5,806 bases of DNA from RGDT01 sp964630925 (GCA_964630925.1 CAZVZK010000294.1:1-5806); one strand, 5' to 3'; positions 1 to 5,806 are shown, counted from the first letter of the stretch. Numbers and translations are program-made. The notes: generated by a model not told the origin, from the letters alone.

Positions 1-464
1 GGGGGCGGTGGCGCGGGGGCGGGCGCCGGGGGCGGCGCGGGGGCCGCGGCCGGGGCGATGACGCCGGGCGGGGGGGTGCCCTCGCCGCCGGTCTTGTGCA
101 GCCATTCGAGCTGGGCGATGAGTGCGGAGTAATCGCCGTCGCCCTCGTCGCCGCCGCCCTCGATGTGGGCGAGCATCTGGCGGATGGCGTCGACGACGGC
201 GAGGACGCCGGTGGCGATGGGGCGGTTGAAGCGCAGCTCGCCGGCGCGGAGCTTGCTGAGCAGGCTCTCCGCGGCGTGGGCGACGGCCTCCAGCTTGGGG
301 AGGCCGATGAAGCCGGCGGTGCCCTTGACGCTGTGCAGGGTGCGGAAGACGCGGGCGAGGGTCTGCTTCTCGGAGGGGTCCTTCTCGAGGGCGAGGAGGT
401 CGGTGTCGAGCTGCGCGAGGTTCTCGTGGGTCTCCAGGAGGAATTCGCGGATCACGTCGTTCAT
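1..464 (-). CDS. cheA: CheA-like histidine kinase, N-terminal Hpt part (3' end outside window)
   Basis: The minus strand is open from the ATG at 464 to the window edge, giving 154 codons with strong G/C at third positions. Residues 1-105 form a CheA P1-type histidine phosphotransfer (Hpt) domain. It opens MNDVIREFLLETHENL, and the RTLHSVKGTAGFIG stretch contains the expected phosphorylated His at residue 44 (the HSxKGT motif). Residues about 130-154 are a Pro/Ala-rich linker, as found between Hpt and later CheA domains. The dimerisation, HATPase and CheW-like domains, if present, lie beyond the window, so a stand-alone Hpt protein cannot be excluded. In CheA proteins this His receives phosphate from the kinase's own ATPase domain and passes it to receiver domains. 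A weak GAGG lies about 10 nt before the ATG. The gene sits about 80 bp downstream of the kinase-receiver gene on the same strand and is probably co-transcribed with it. Expected location is cytoplasmic; no signal peptide or membrane segment is seen. Confidence 0.8.
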   Translation of the reverse strand, partial: MNDVIREFLLETHENLAQLDTDLLALEKDPSEKQTLARVFRTLHSVKGTAGFIGLPKLEAVAHAAESLLSKLRAGELRFNRPIATGVLAVVDAIRQMLAHIEGGGDEGDGDYSALIAQLEWLHKTGGEGTPPPGVIAPAAAPAPPPAPAPAPPP

Positions 465-544
465 GGCGGTCTGGCCTCGTCGCCTCGCTGGGGATCGGTT
501 CCGCCCCGTCCGTGGGCAAGGCTCCTGGCCATCCGGGCGTCTTC

Positions 545-2521
545 TCAGAACAGCCTGTCGATGACCGCCTTGACGGCGGCCTGGGGGAACGCCTTCTCGA
601 AGATGCCGTCCACGCCCAGGGCGCGGACGGGGTCGAGGACGGACGGGGCCGTCTCGGTGGTGACCATCAGGATGGGGGTCTTGGCGGTGGCCGGGGACTG
701 GCGGAGGTAGCTGACGAGGGCGTGGCCGTCCATCAGCGGCATGTTGTAGTCGGTGACGATGAGGCCGAATCTGGAGGCGACGGCGGCGGCGATGGCGTGC
801 GCGCCGTCGGCGGCCTCGACGAAGTCGGCGAAGCCCAGGGCCTGGAGGGTGGCCTTCTCGTTGGCGCGGGCGGCGGCGCTGTCATCGACGATGAGGACGC
901 GCACGTGGGAGCGGCCGGCCCTGGCGGCGGCGGCCAGGGCGGCGGGGCGTGCCGCCAGCGTGACCGACACGTCGGCCTTGAAGGCGACCGACTGGCCGGT
1001 CACCACGCCGAGCGCGTCGATCAACTGCTGCGGGGTGAACGGTTTGTGCAGGAGGAGGACGCGGCCGAGGTTGCTCAGGGAGGGGTTCTCGGCCTCGGTG
1101 GCGGAGGAGATGAGGACGAAGCCGGGGGGGGGCGTCTGGCCCTCGGCGCGGACCTGGCGTGCGAGGTCGAGGCCCGTCAGGTCGTCGAGGTGCAGGGCGG
1201 AGACGATGGCGGACGGCCGGTTGGCCCGGACGAACTCGAGGGCCTCCTTGCCGTCGTGTGCGGCCCCGGCCACGGCCACTTCCTGCGCCTCCAGGTACTT
1301 GCGGATGATGCCGGCCTGCACGCGCGAGGGCTCGACGATGAGGACGGACATCGGCTCGGCGGCCCGGCCGGCCCCGACCAGGGTGTTCTGCAGCGCCTCG
1401 CCGGTGGCGGTGGGCGCGCCGTCCGGCCTGGCCCCGACGGGCGGCGGGGCGGGGGCCGGGTGGGGGACGTCGGGCAGGGAGGCGACGGCCTCGAGGGCGG
1501 TGACGGCCTCGGCCATGGTCTGGTAGCGTTCGGCGGGGGTCTTGCCGAGCATGGTCTGGAAGACGGCGTCCAGCTGGGGGGGCACGTCCGGGCGGGCGGC
1601 GTGGAGCGACGGGATCGGGGCGCACTGGTGCTTGACGAGGACGGCCATGAGGGAGGGGGCGGCGTAGGGGGCGGCGCCGGTGAGGAGGTAGTGCAGGGTG
1701 CAGCCGAGGGCGTAGATGTCGGCGCGGCCGTCGGCGAGGGCGGGGTCGCTGGCCTGCTCGGGCGGCATGTAGTTGGCGGTGCCGAGGAGGCCGCCCGCCT
1801 GGGTGAGGTCGCTGACGGCGGAGCCGGCCTGGGGGGTGTTGCGGCGGGCGAGGCCGAGGTCGGTGACCTTCACGGTGCCGTGTTCGTCGCGGAGGAGGTT
1901 GGCGGGCTTGATGTCGCGGTGGATGACGCCCTGGGAGTGGGCGTAGGCCAGGCCGCGGGCGGCCTGGAGGACGCAGTCGATGGCCTGGGCGGCGGGGAGG
2001 GGGCCGTCCTGCTCGACGAGGGAGGCGAGGTCGCGGCCCTTGACGTACTCCATGACGAGGAAGTGGCCGATGTCCGCCTCGTCGGCGTCGTAGGCCATGA
2101 CGATGTTGGGGTGGCCGAGGCGGGCGATGGTCTCGACCTCGCGCTGGAAGCGTTTGACGAAGGCGGCGTCCTGGGACAGCTCGGCGGAGAGGACCTTGAG
2201 GGCGACGACGCGCTTCATGCGGCGGTGGCGTGCGAGGAAGACGGCGCCCATGCCGCCGGCGCCGAGGCGGTCGAGGATGTCGTAGTTGCCGACGCGCAGC
2301 TCGCGCTGCTTGCCCTGGGTGATGGCGAGGAGCTGGTAGCTGGTGAGGTAGCCGCGGGTGATGAGGGCGTGGGAGAGGGCGACGATGCCGGGCTCGGTGC
2401 GGGCCAGGTGCTCGAGCTCGGCCACGGGGACGAGCTGGCTGGCGGCCAGGTTACGGAGGAACTCCTCGCGAGGGATGTCGAACTCGGCGGAGGTCGCGTC
2501 CATGGAGGGGGTGTGTTTCAT
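545..2521 (-). CDS. Hanks-type Ser/Thr protein kinase fused to two response-regulator receiver domains
   Basis: This 658-aa protein has three parts. Residues 15-78 are the helical N-terminal extension common in planctomycete kinases. Residues 79-345 are a complete protein kinase: Gly-rich loop LGAGGMGAVFLA (86-97), ALK lysine 109, HRDIKPANLL (201-210), DLG in place of DFG (221-223) and PPE in place of APE (253-255). DLG and PPE are common in planctomycete kinases. After a Pro-rich linker (353-390) come two receivers. The first (391-505) keeps Lys493 but has Ala442 where the phospho-acceptor Asp should be, and E397-P398 instead of an acidic pair. The second (541-657) has Asp546/547, Asp591 (TDYNMPLMDG), Thr621 and Lys643 and should be phosphorylatable. 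No transmembrane segment is apparent, so it is probably cytosolic. The first Met is preferred over Met7 because GAGG lies about 8 nt before it. It is followed on the same strand by the CheA-like Hpt gene, a likely phosphodonor for receiver 2 (inference). Confidence 0.93.
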   Translation of the reverse strand: MKHTPSMDATSAEFDIPREEFLRNLAASQLVPVAELEHLARTEPGIVALSHALITRGYLTSYQLLAITQGKQRELRVGNYDILDRLGAGGMGAVFLARHRRMKRVVALKVLSAELSQDAAFVKRFQREVETIARLGHPNIVMAYDADEADIGHFLVMEYVKGRDLASLVEQDGPLPAAQAIDCVLQAARGLAYAHSQGVIHRDIKPANLLRDEHGTVKVTDLGLARRNTPQAGSAVSDLTQAGGLLGTANYMPPEQASDPALADGRADIYALGCTLHYLLTGAAPYAAPSLMAVLVKHQCAPIPSLHAARPDVPPQLDAVFQTMLGKTPAERYQTMAEAVTALEAVASLPDVPHPAPAPPPVGARPDGAPTATGEALQNTLVGAGRAAEPMSVLIVEPSRVQAGIIRKYLEAQEVAVAGAAHDGKEALEFVRANRPSAIVSALHLDDLTGLDLARQVRAEGQTPPPGFVLISSATEAENPSLSNLGRVLLLHKPFTPQQLIDALGVVTGQSVAFKADVSVTLAARPAALAAAARAGRSHVRVLIVDDSAAARANEKATLQALGFADFVEAADGAHAIAAAVASRFGLIVTDYNMPLMDGHALVSYLRQSPATAKTPILMVTTETAPSVLDPVRALGVDGIFEKAFPQAAVKAVIDRLF

Positions 2522-2731
2522 GAGGCCCGCCTCGGCGGCCGATCACCCCACGCGCGATTGAGGAGTGGGGGATCGCTGGCCCGTGGGAGGACTGTGATAT
2601 CTTACGCGTATCGTGGCGACGCACACAGCGGAAAATGGTAACGGCGGCGGCGATGTGACGGGCAGGCCGCACGGACGGCGCATCCGGCGCAGGCGTCAAA
2701 AGCAGGACCTCTGGGGGAGGACGGGGCTGAC
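2522..2731. promoter_or_regulatory. Divergent intergenic region with AT-rich patch
   Basis: This 210 bp region separates the minus-strand kinase gene from the plus-strand TIGR02996 pair, so promoters for both directions should lie here. The only clear departure from the GC-rich background is an AT-richer patch at about 2591-2615. It holds two neighbouring palindromes, GATATC (2596-2601) and TACGCGTA (2603-2610). On the minus strand, TAAGAT (2604-2599) matches a sigma-70 -10 box at four of six positions and would give a leader of about 70 nt for the kinase gene, but no convincing -35 box lies at normal spacing. No coding stretch with sensible codon bias was found in the region. Confidence 0.3.
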
Positions 2732-3784
2732 ATGGCTGACGACCACCGACCCACCCGAGACGCCGACGCCGACGAGGACGGCCTCTTCCGCGCCGTGCTG
2801 GCCGACCCGTGGGACGCCCTGGCGCGGGGCGTCTACGCCGACTGGATGGAGGAGCGTGGCTCGGCCCAGGCGGCGGCGAGCACGCGCTGGGCGGCCCCGG
2901 ACCGCACGGCGGCCGCGTCGCTGCTCGCCGACGCGATGCGTGCCGGGGCGCCGTGTGACTTCGCCGCCGTGCTGTCGCCGGAGGGGCTGGCTGGGGTGGC
3001 CATCGCGGCGCGTACTCTGGCCTCCAAACGGTTCGAACGGGAGGGGCCGGCGTGGCTGCGCCGGCACCACGTCGCGGAGGTGCGGCCCGGGGGCAAGGCG
3101 GGCGGCTGGCCCGCCGTCCTGGCCGGGGGGTGGGTGGCCCAGGCGCGGGGCCTCTGCTTCGCGGGCGGGCGGTTCGCGGCGCTCGATGCGTTGGCCGCCT
3201 CCCCGTGGCTGGGGGGCCTGGCCTCGCTGTCGTTCGGGCCGGACGTGCCGCGGGGCGATGCCCTGGCCGACTTCTTCGGGCAGGCGGGGCTGCGGGGCCT
3301 GTGCCGCCTGTCGCGCCGGGCCGGGGACTTCACCGGCGCCGCCATGCGGGCCGTCGTCGAGGGGCCGTTCCTCCCCGCCTTGCGCTCCTTCGATTGCGGC
3401 CGCCTGGACGACGAGGCGGCGTCCCTCCTGCTCCGCTCGCGGGCGTTCGACGGCCTGGTCACGCTGGCGATCATGCGCGGGGGCAACGCCGGGGCGAGGG
3501 AGGTGGCCGAGGCGCGTGGGCTGGCCGGGCTGCGCAACCTCGATTTGTACCGCTCGGCGTTCGACGACGGGGTGATCGACGCCTTCGCGGGTTCGGCGCT
3601 CGTGGCGCGCCTGCGCCGCCTGCGTCTGGACCTCGCCGGCTACGAGACCACGCGGGCCGTGGAGCGGCTCGCCCGCGCCCTGCCGCCGGACTGCCGGCTG
3701 GTGCTTGGTGGCGGCGGGAGGCACCGGGAGGCCCTGGCCGCCGTCCTCGGCGACAGGCTGGAGATCGAGGAGGGGTCGCCGTGA
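2732..3784 (+). CDS. TIGR02996 domain protein with degenerate leucine-rich repeats (first of tandem pair)
   Basis: This 350-aa protein carries the TIGR02996 repeat-companion domain at residues 15-45: DEDGLFRAVLADP, then VYADWMEERG. That domain typically sits in front of leucine-rich or other tandem repeats in Gemmata-type planctomycetes; its biochemical role is unknown. The rest (about 75-345) contains weak LRR-like units such as LAGLRNLDLYRS (264-275) and ARLRRLRLDLAG (292-303). They lack the regular asparagine pattern of a canonical LRR. No signal peptide, membrane segment or catalytic motif is visible, so a cytoplasmic protein-interaction role is only a guess. The ATG at 2732 is preceded by GGAGG at 2716-2720, a rather long 11 nt spacing. 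The stop overlaps the GTG start of the next gene, so the two are very likely translated together. Long open frames on the opposite strand here are composition artefacts. Confidence 0.88.
   Translation: MADDHRPTRDADADEDGLFRAVLADPWDALARGVYADWMEERGSAQAAASTRWAAPDRTAAASLLADAMRAGAPCDFAAVLSPEGLAGVAIAARTLASKRFEREGPAWLRRHHVAEVRPGGKAGGWPAVLAGGWVAQARGLCFAGGRFAALDALAASPWLGGLASLSFGPDVPRGDALADFFGQAGLRGLCRLSRRAGDFTGAAMRAVVEGPFLPALRSFDCGRLDDEAASLLLRSRAFDGLVTLAIMRGGNAGAREVAEARGLAGLRNLDLYRSAFDDGVIDAFAGSALVARLRRLRLDLAGYETTRAVERLARALPPDCRLVLGGGGRHREALAAVLGDRLEIEEGSP
2819..2855 (+). repeat. 37-bp near-identical copy 1 in TIGR02996 domain
   Basis: This stretch encodes LARGVYADWMEE. It matches 3838-3874 at 35 of 37 bases by direct comparison, differing only at GTC/GCC and ATG/CTG codons. 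It is the best-conserved nucleotide block between the two adjacent paralogues and supports an origin by tandem duplication, although conserved codon choice for a conserved motif also contributes. Confidence 0.8.
3767..3775 (+). promoter_or_regulatory. Strong Shine-Dalgarno deciding GTG start at 3781
   Basis: GAGGAGGGG lies inside the end of the first TIGR02996 gene. Its GGAGG core (3769-3773) ends 7 nt before the GTG at 3781. It sets the start of the second gene at this GTG, which forms a GTGA overlap with the preceding TGA stop, rather than at ATG or other codons further upstream in the same open frame. Confidence 0.75.
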
Positions 3785-4818
3785 GCGCCGACGAGGAGGC
3801 CCTGCTGCGGGCCGTGCTGGGTGATCCGGGCGATGTGCTGGCGCGGGGCGCCTACGCCGACTGGCTGGAGGAGCAGGGGCAGCCACTGCGCGCCGAGGCG
3901 TCGCGGGCGGCGACGCGCAAACGCCGACAGGAATTGGACCAACAGATACGGGGCGCGGACCCTCGCCCGTTCTCGGGCGCCTGGGATGTCCATTTCGAGA
4001 CGTGGGAGGACGGGCTGCCGGACGCCTTCCTGATGATGGGGGTGTTCCGGACGAAGGGGCTCCAGGCGGAGGCCCCGGAGGTCTTCCGCGCCCGGCGCAT
4101 CGTGCGGCTCCGCCTCGGCGGCGACACCAGGCACTGGGGCCGCGTGGCCGACGCGCCCTTGCTCTCCGTCGTGCAGGCGTTCGACCCGGCGTACCTCCGC
4201 CCCGACGGCGCGGGGGCGGCCCTGCTGGCCGCCTCGCCCCGCCTCGCGGGCCTGCTGTCACTCGAGCTGGGGCACAACGGATTCGGCCCGGAGGCCGTCC
4301 TGCCCTTCCTGCGGCCCGACAACCTCCCCCGCCTTGTTCACCTCGGGCTGGCCAACCACCGGCTGGGGGACGAGGCCCTGGAGGCGGTGGCCGCGAGGCC
4401 GTTGGCGCGTCTGGGGATGCTGTCGTGCCAGATCGGCGACGAGCGCCTCCTGGCGCTGCTACGCTCGTGGGCCCTGCGTGGATCGCTGGAGTGGCTGGAC
4501 CTGCGGCACTGCCTCCTCCTCGACTCCGGGGCCGAGGCGCTGGCGTCGGCGCGGATGCCGCGTCTGCGCGAGCTGCTCCTCTCCATGAACCCCCTGACGG
4601 AGAAGGGGGTGAGGGCGCTGGCCCGCGCGCCCTGGCTGCCGGGCCTGCGGAGGCTCACGCTCACGGGGATGCGGTACGACGCGGCCCCCGGATACCTGCC
4701 CCTCGCTCGGGCTATGGTGGATTCACCGGGCGTGTCCCTCGTCCTGGATGGCAGGCTGCACGGAGAGACCCAGGAGCCGCTGCGCGATCTCCTTGGCGAG
4801 CGCCTCGCGCTGGAGTGA
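3781..4818 (+). CDS. TIGR02996 domain protein with leucine-rich repeats (second of tandem pair)
   Basis: The gene encodes 345 aa, starting at GTG 3781 with a strong Shine-Dalgarno and a 4-base GTGA overlap with the upstream stop. The frame stays open far upstream, but that part is only a shadow of the preceding gene. TIGR02996 covers about residues 3-55: EEALLRAVLGDPGD, AYADWLEEQG, then a charged helix. LRR-like units occupy about 153-310, for example LAGLLSLELGHNGFG (155-169), LPRLVHLGLANHRLG (182-196), SLEWLDLRHC (235-244) and MPRLRELLLSMNPLTEKG (259-276). These are more regular than in the upstream paralogue and resemble the ribonuclease-inhibitor-like 'L..L.L..N.(I/L)GD.G..AL' pattern. 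Residues 319-345 resemble the C-terminus of the upstream protein (LVLDG...LLGERL against LVLGG...VLGDRL). No signal peptide, transmembrane segment or catalytic motif is seen. The role is unknown; protein binding is the natural guess. Confidence 0.9.
   Translation: MSADEEALLRAVLGDPGDVLARGAYADWLEEQGQPLRAEASRAATRKRRQELDQQIRGADPRPFSGAWDVHFETWEDGLPDAFLMMGVFRTKGLQAEAPEVFRARRIVRLRLGGDTRHWGRVADAPLLSVVQAFDPAYLRPDGAGAALLAASPRLAGLLSLELGHNGFGPEAVLPFLRPDNLPRLVHLGLANHRLGDEALEAVAARPLARLGMLSCQIGDERLLALLRSWALRGSLEWLDLRHCLLLDSGAEALASARMPRLRELLLSMNPLTEKGVRALARAPWLPGLRRLTLTGMRYDAAPGYLPLARAMVDSPGVSLVLDGRLHGETQEPLRDLLGERLALE
3838..3874 (+). repeat. 37-bp near-identical copy 2 in TIGR02996 domain
   Basis: This is the partner of the block at 2819-2855, encoding LARGAYADWLEE and matching it at 35 of 37 bases. 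It sits at the equivalent place in the second paralogue, 1019 bp downstream. Confidence 0.8.
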
Positions 4819-4829
4819 GGCGGGGTTGG

Positions 4830-4843
4830 CTGGTGCCTGGTGC
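4830..4843. repeat. Perfect 7-bp tandem duplication at gene-fragment boundary
   Basis: CTGGTGC occurs twice back to back (4830-4836 and 4837-4843). It lies exactly where the codon bias and recognisable sequence of the minus-strand remnant stop, 11 bp after the stop of the second LRR gene. It could be a recombination or insertion scar, but a 7-bp repeat in GC-rich DNA may also be chance. Confidence 0.5.
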
Positions 4844-5009
4844 AGACGGAGGCGCAGGCCCAGGCGGTGTCCTTCAGCTCGGCGAGGAGGTCGCGCGGGG
4901 ACGGCTCGCGCTGGCGGCGGTGGGCGTCGATGAAGTCGCCGCCGCCGGCGCGGGGGGCCGGCGGGGCGGAGCGGGTGAACAGGGAGGTGAGCCTCGAGAG
5001 GATGCCCAT
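4830..5009 (-). pseudogene. Truncated N-terminal fragment, possibly of a phage portal-like protein
   Basis: Reading from ATG 5009 on the minus strand gives about 60 codons with near-complete G/C at third positions, as in genuine genes here. The product begins MGILSRLTSLFTRSAPPAPR and continues with DFIDAHRR and RDLLAELKDTAWACASVC (residues 39-56). A basic/hydrophobic start, a Pro/Ala stretch and then an 'LLAELK.TA..CASIN' segment resembles, from memory, the beginning of HK97-type phage portal proteins found in planctomycete genomes; I could not test this. After residue about 56 the third-position bias collapses and the frame runs antisense through the LRR gene to a distant stop at 4338, which does not look coded. 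The fragment is therefore read as a 5' remnant of a longer gene. No good Shine-Dalgarno is seen before the ATG. A short functional protein is possible but less likely. Confidence 0.45.
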
Positions 5010-5070
5010 GTCGGCATCATGGCCGGGGGCGGGCTGGGCGGGGAGGGGGAGGCGGATAGGCTGAGGGGCG

Positions 5071-5075
5071 GGAGG
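5071..5075 (+). promoter_or_regulatory. Shine-Dalgarno for the gene at 5084
   Basis: GGAGG lies 8 nt before the ATG and supports that start. The 74 bp between this gene and the divergent remnant (5010-5083) is G-rich and shows no convincing -35/-10 pair. Confidence 0.6.
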
Positions 5076-5083
5076 GCCGGGGC

Positions 5084-5737
5084 ATGACGGCGGCACGAGT
5101 GGAGGGTCCGGCTACCGTCGAGGCGCTGCTGCCGGGTCTTACAGATGGAGCGGGTGGCCGCAGGGCGAGGTTGTTCGGCTGCGCGTACCTCCGCTTCTAT
5201 TGGGCGGCGATCAACCACGACTTCACACGCGAGGCGCTCGCCGTCGCGGAGCGCTTCGCCGACGGCGACGCGAGCGATCAGGAGGCGGAGGAGGCGTCGG
5301 GGCGGGCGTATCGCGTGGAGCGGGCCTTACGCGGCGGCGCGTACACCCGCAGGCAACAGGGAGCCGCCACCCTGGCGGCTTCGCTCGCGGGTCCGCACTT
5401 CGACTTCGCACATTCGTGGCGCTATTACCGTCTACAGGACGAGGATGATCGGTCGCCTCAATGTATCTCCTTGCTCCGCGACCTCCTGGGACGGACATCC
5501 ACCCCAGGCCAGCCCTGCCTTGGACGGCTCACGGCTGAAGTGGTGTCGCTGGCCGTGGCGGCTTACTCGGCGAGGGCATTTCCATCGGGACACCTCGATT
5601 GGGCGCGGCTGGCGGTGCTGTCGGACGCCCTGGAGGAGGGGGGCTGCGATGACGCCGACCTCCTCTCCCACCTGCGTTCACCCGGCCCGCATGTGCGGGG
5701 GTGTTGGGCGTTGGACCTCGTCCTGGGGAAAGCGTGA
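5084..5737 (+). CDS. Gemmataceae-type hypothetical protein with GPGPHVRGCW C-terminal motif
   Basis: This 217-aa protein has unknown function. From memory it belongs to a large family restricted mainly to Gemmata-like planctomycetes. The landmarks are RLFGCAYLRFYW (residues 30-41; many relatives have a Cys-rich 'RLFACACCRRIW'), ALAVAERFADG (51-61), LLRDLLG (130-136), RLAVLSDALEEGGCDDADLLSHLR (175-198) and the C-terminal GPHVRGCWALDLVLGK (201-216). The usual N-terminus of about 20 residues before RLF seems replaced by an unrelated sequence. The family looks helical and has no catalytic motif, signal peptide or membrane segment that I can name. GGAGG at 5071-5075 with an 8 nt spacer supports the ATG at 5084. 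Third-position G/C is weaker than in the neighbours around 5420-5600, hinting at relaxed selection or a different history. Relatives often lie near TIGR02996 proteins, as here. Confidence 0.82.
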   Translation: MTAARVEGPATVEALLPGLTDGAGGRRARLFGCAYLRFYWAAINHDFTREALAVAERFADGDASDQEAEEASGRAYRVERALRGGAYTRRQQGAATLAASLAGPHFDFAHSWRYYRLQDEDDRSPQCISLLRDLLGRTSTPGQPCLGRLTAEVVSLAVAAYSARAFPSGHLDWARLAVLSDALEEGGCDDADLLSHLRSPGPHVRGCWALDLVLGKA

Positions 5738-5759
5738 GGACGGAGAGACCTGTGGAGGC

Positions 5760-5806
5760 CTACTTTGGCGAACGAGGTTTGGCGGGGTAGGTGAGCCACT
5801 CGCGGA
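5760..5806 (-). CDS. Possible C-terminal end of a convergent gene (partial)
   Basis: On the minus strand the frame ending at the TAG of 5762-5760 reads REWLTYPAKPRSPK before the stop. This looks like a plausible hydrophilic protein tail with a Trp-Leu-Thr-Tyr segment, and the gene would converge on the gene at 5084-5737 with a gap of 22 bp. Only about 14 codons are visible, the third-position bias is mixed, and I do not recognise the family. No hairpin terminator is seen in the short gap between the two stops. Confidence 0.3.
   Translation of the reverse strand, partial: REWLTYPAKPRSPK

Noticed and set aside
1..60. Short G/C-only repeats resembling a tandem repeat
   Set aside because: These encode the Pro/Ala linker of the CheA-like protein on the minus strand; the repetition is explained by the amino-acid composition.
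163..564. Plus-strand open frames over the Hpt gene
   Set aside because: They are antisense to the Hpt domain, which has a clear HSVKGT motif; their products have no recognisable features.
512..2641. A 709-codon plus-strand open frame, longer than the kinase it overlaps
   Set aside because: It is antisense to the complete kinase-receiver gene and its product is a low-complexity Gly/Glu/Val/Asp string. High GC removes stop codons from the opposite strand, so this is a composition artefact.
3052..3780. N-terminal extension of the second LRR gene in the same open frame
   Set aside because: This part overlaps the first LRR gene in another frame and translates to Gly/Arg/Ala-rich sequence. The GTG at 3781 with a strong Shine-Dalgarno, directly before the TIGR02996 domain, is the true start.
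2696..4261. A 521-codon minus-strand open frame across the two LRR genes
   Set aside because: The product is Arg/Pro/Ala/Gly-rich with no domain, and it lies antisense to two genes supported by TIGR02996 domains, Shine-Dalgarno sites and codon bias.
4338..4829. Continuation of the minus-strand remnant to the stop at 4338
   Set aside because: Third-position G/C bias and recognisable sequence end near 4840, and the rest is an Arg/Ser-rich shadow of the LRR gene.
4942..4964. Hairpin with an 8-bp GC stem (CCGCCGGC/GCCGGCGG) and 7-nt loop
   Set aside because: There is no T-run after it, it lies inside the codon-biased minus-strand remnant encoding Pro/Ala/Gly, and such stems are expected by chance at this GC content.
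5223..5799. Minus-strand open frames antisense to the 217-aa gene
   Set aside because: The products are Arg/Pro/Ser-rich with no domain, while the plus strand encodes a recognised family with a good Shine-Dalgarno.

Overview
This is a very GC-rich window (roughly 70-75 % by eye) with strongly G/C-biased third codon positions. It most likely comes from a planctomycete of the Gemmataceae type. The markers are a Ser/Thr protein kinase with the N-terminal extension typical of that group, two proteins opening with the TIGR02996 'repeat-companion' domain followed by degenerate leucine-rich repeats, and a hypothetical protein ending in a GPGPHVRGCW-type motif that I recall as common in Gemmata relatives. 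No RNA gene, CRISPR array or insertion sequence is visible.

Left part (1-2521, minus strand): a two-gene signalling cluster. The upstream gene (545-2521) encodes a soluble Hanks-type Ser/Thr kinase fused to two response-regulator receiver domains. The first receiver has lost its phospho-acceptor Asp; the second looks intact. About 80 bp downstream, a CheA-like gene (1-464) begins with an Hpt domain carrying the HSVKGT phosphorylation motif, then enters a Pro/Ala linker and leaves the window. The pair suggests that Ser/Thr and His-Asp phosphotransfer meet in one pathway.

Middle (2522-4818): a 210 bp divergent intergenic region with a small AT-rich patch, then two plus-strand genes (2732-3784 and 3781-4818) overlapping by the four bases GTGA. 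They are diverged tandem paralogues: both have the TIGR02996 domain at the N-terminus, LRR-like repeats in the body and a similar C-terminus.

Right part (4819-5806): between 4830 and 5009 the minus strand holds what looks like the first ~60 codons of a protein resembling the start of a phage portal protein. It is cut off at a 7-bp tandem duplication next to the LRR gene, so it is probably a gene remnant. A plus-strand gene (5084-5737) follows and encodes a 217-aa Gemmataceae-type hypothetical protein. The last ~47 bases may hold the C-terminal end of a convergent minus-strand gene.

The signalling pair and the accessory genes to the right show no functional link in sequence. The right half reads as a lineage-specific accessory region with paralogue expansion and gene debris.
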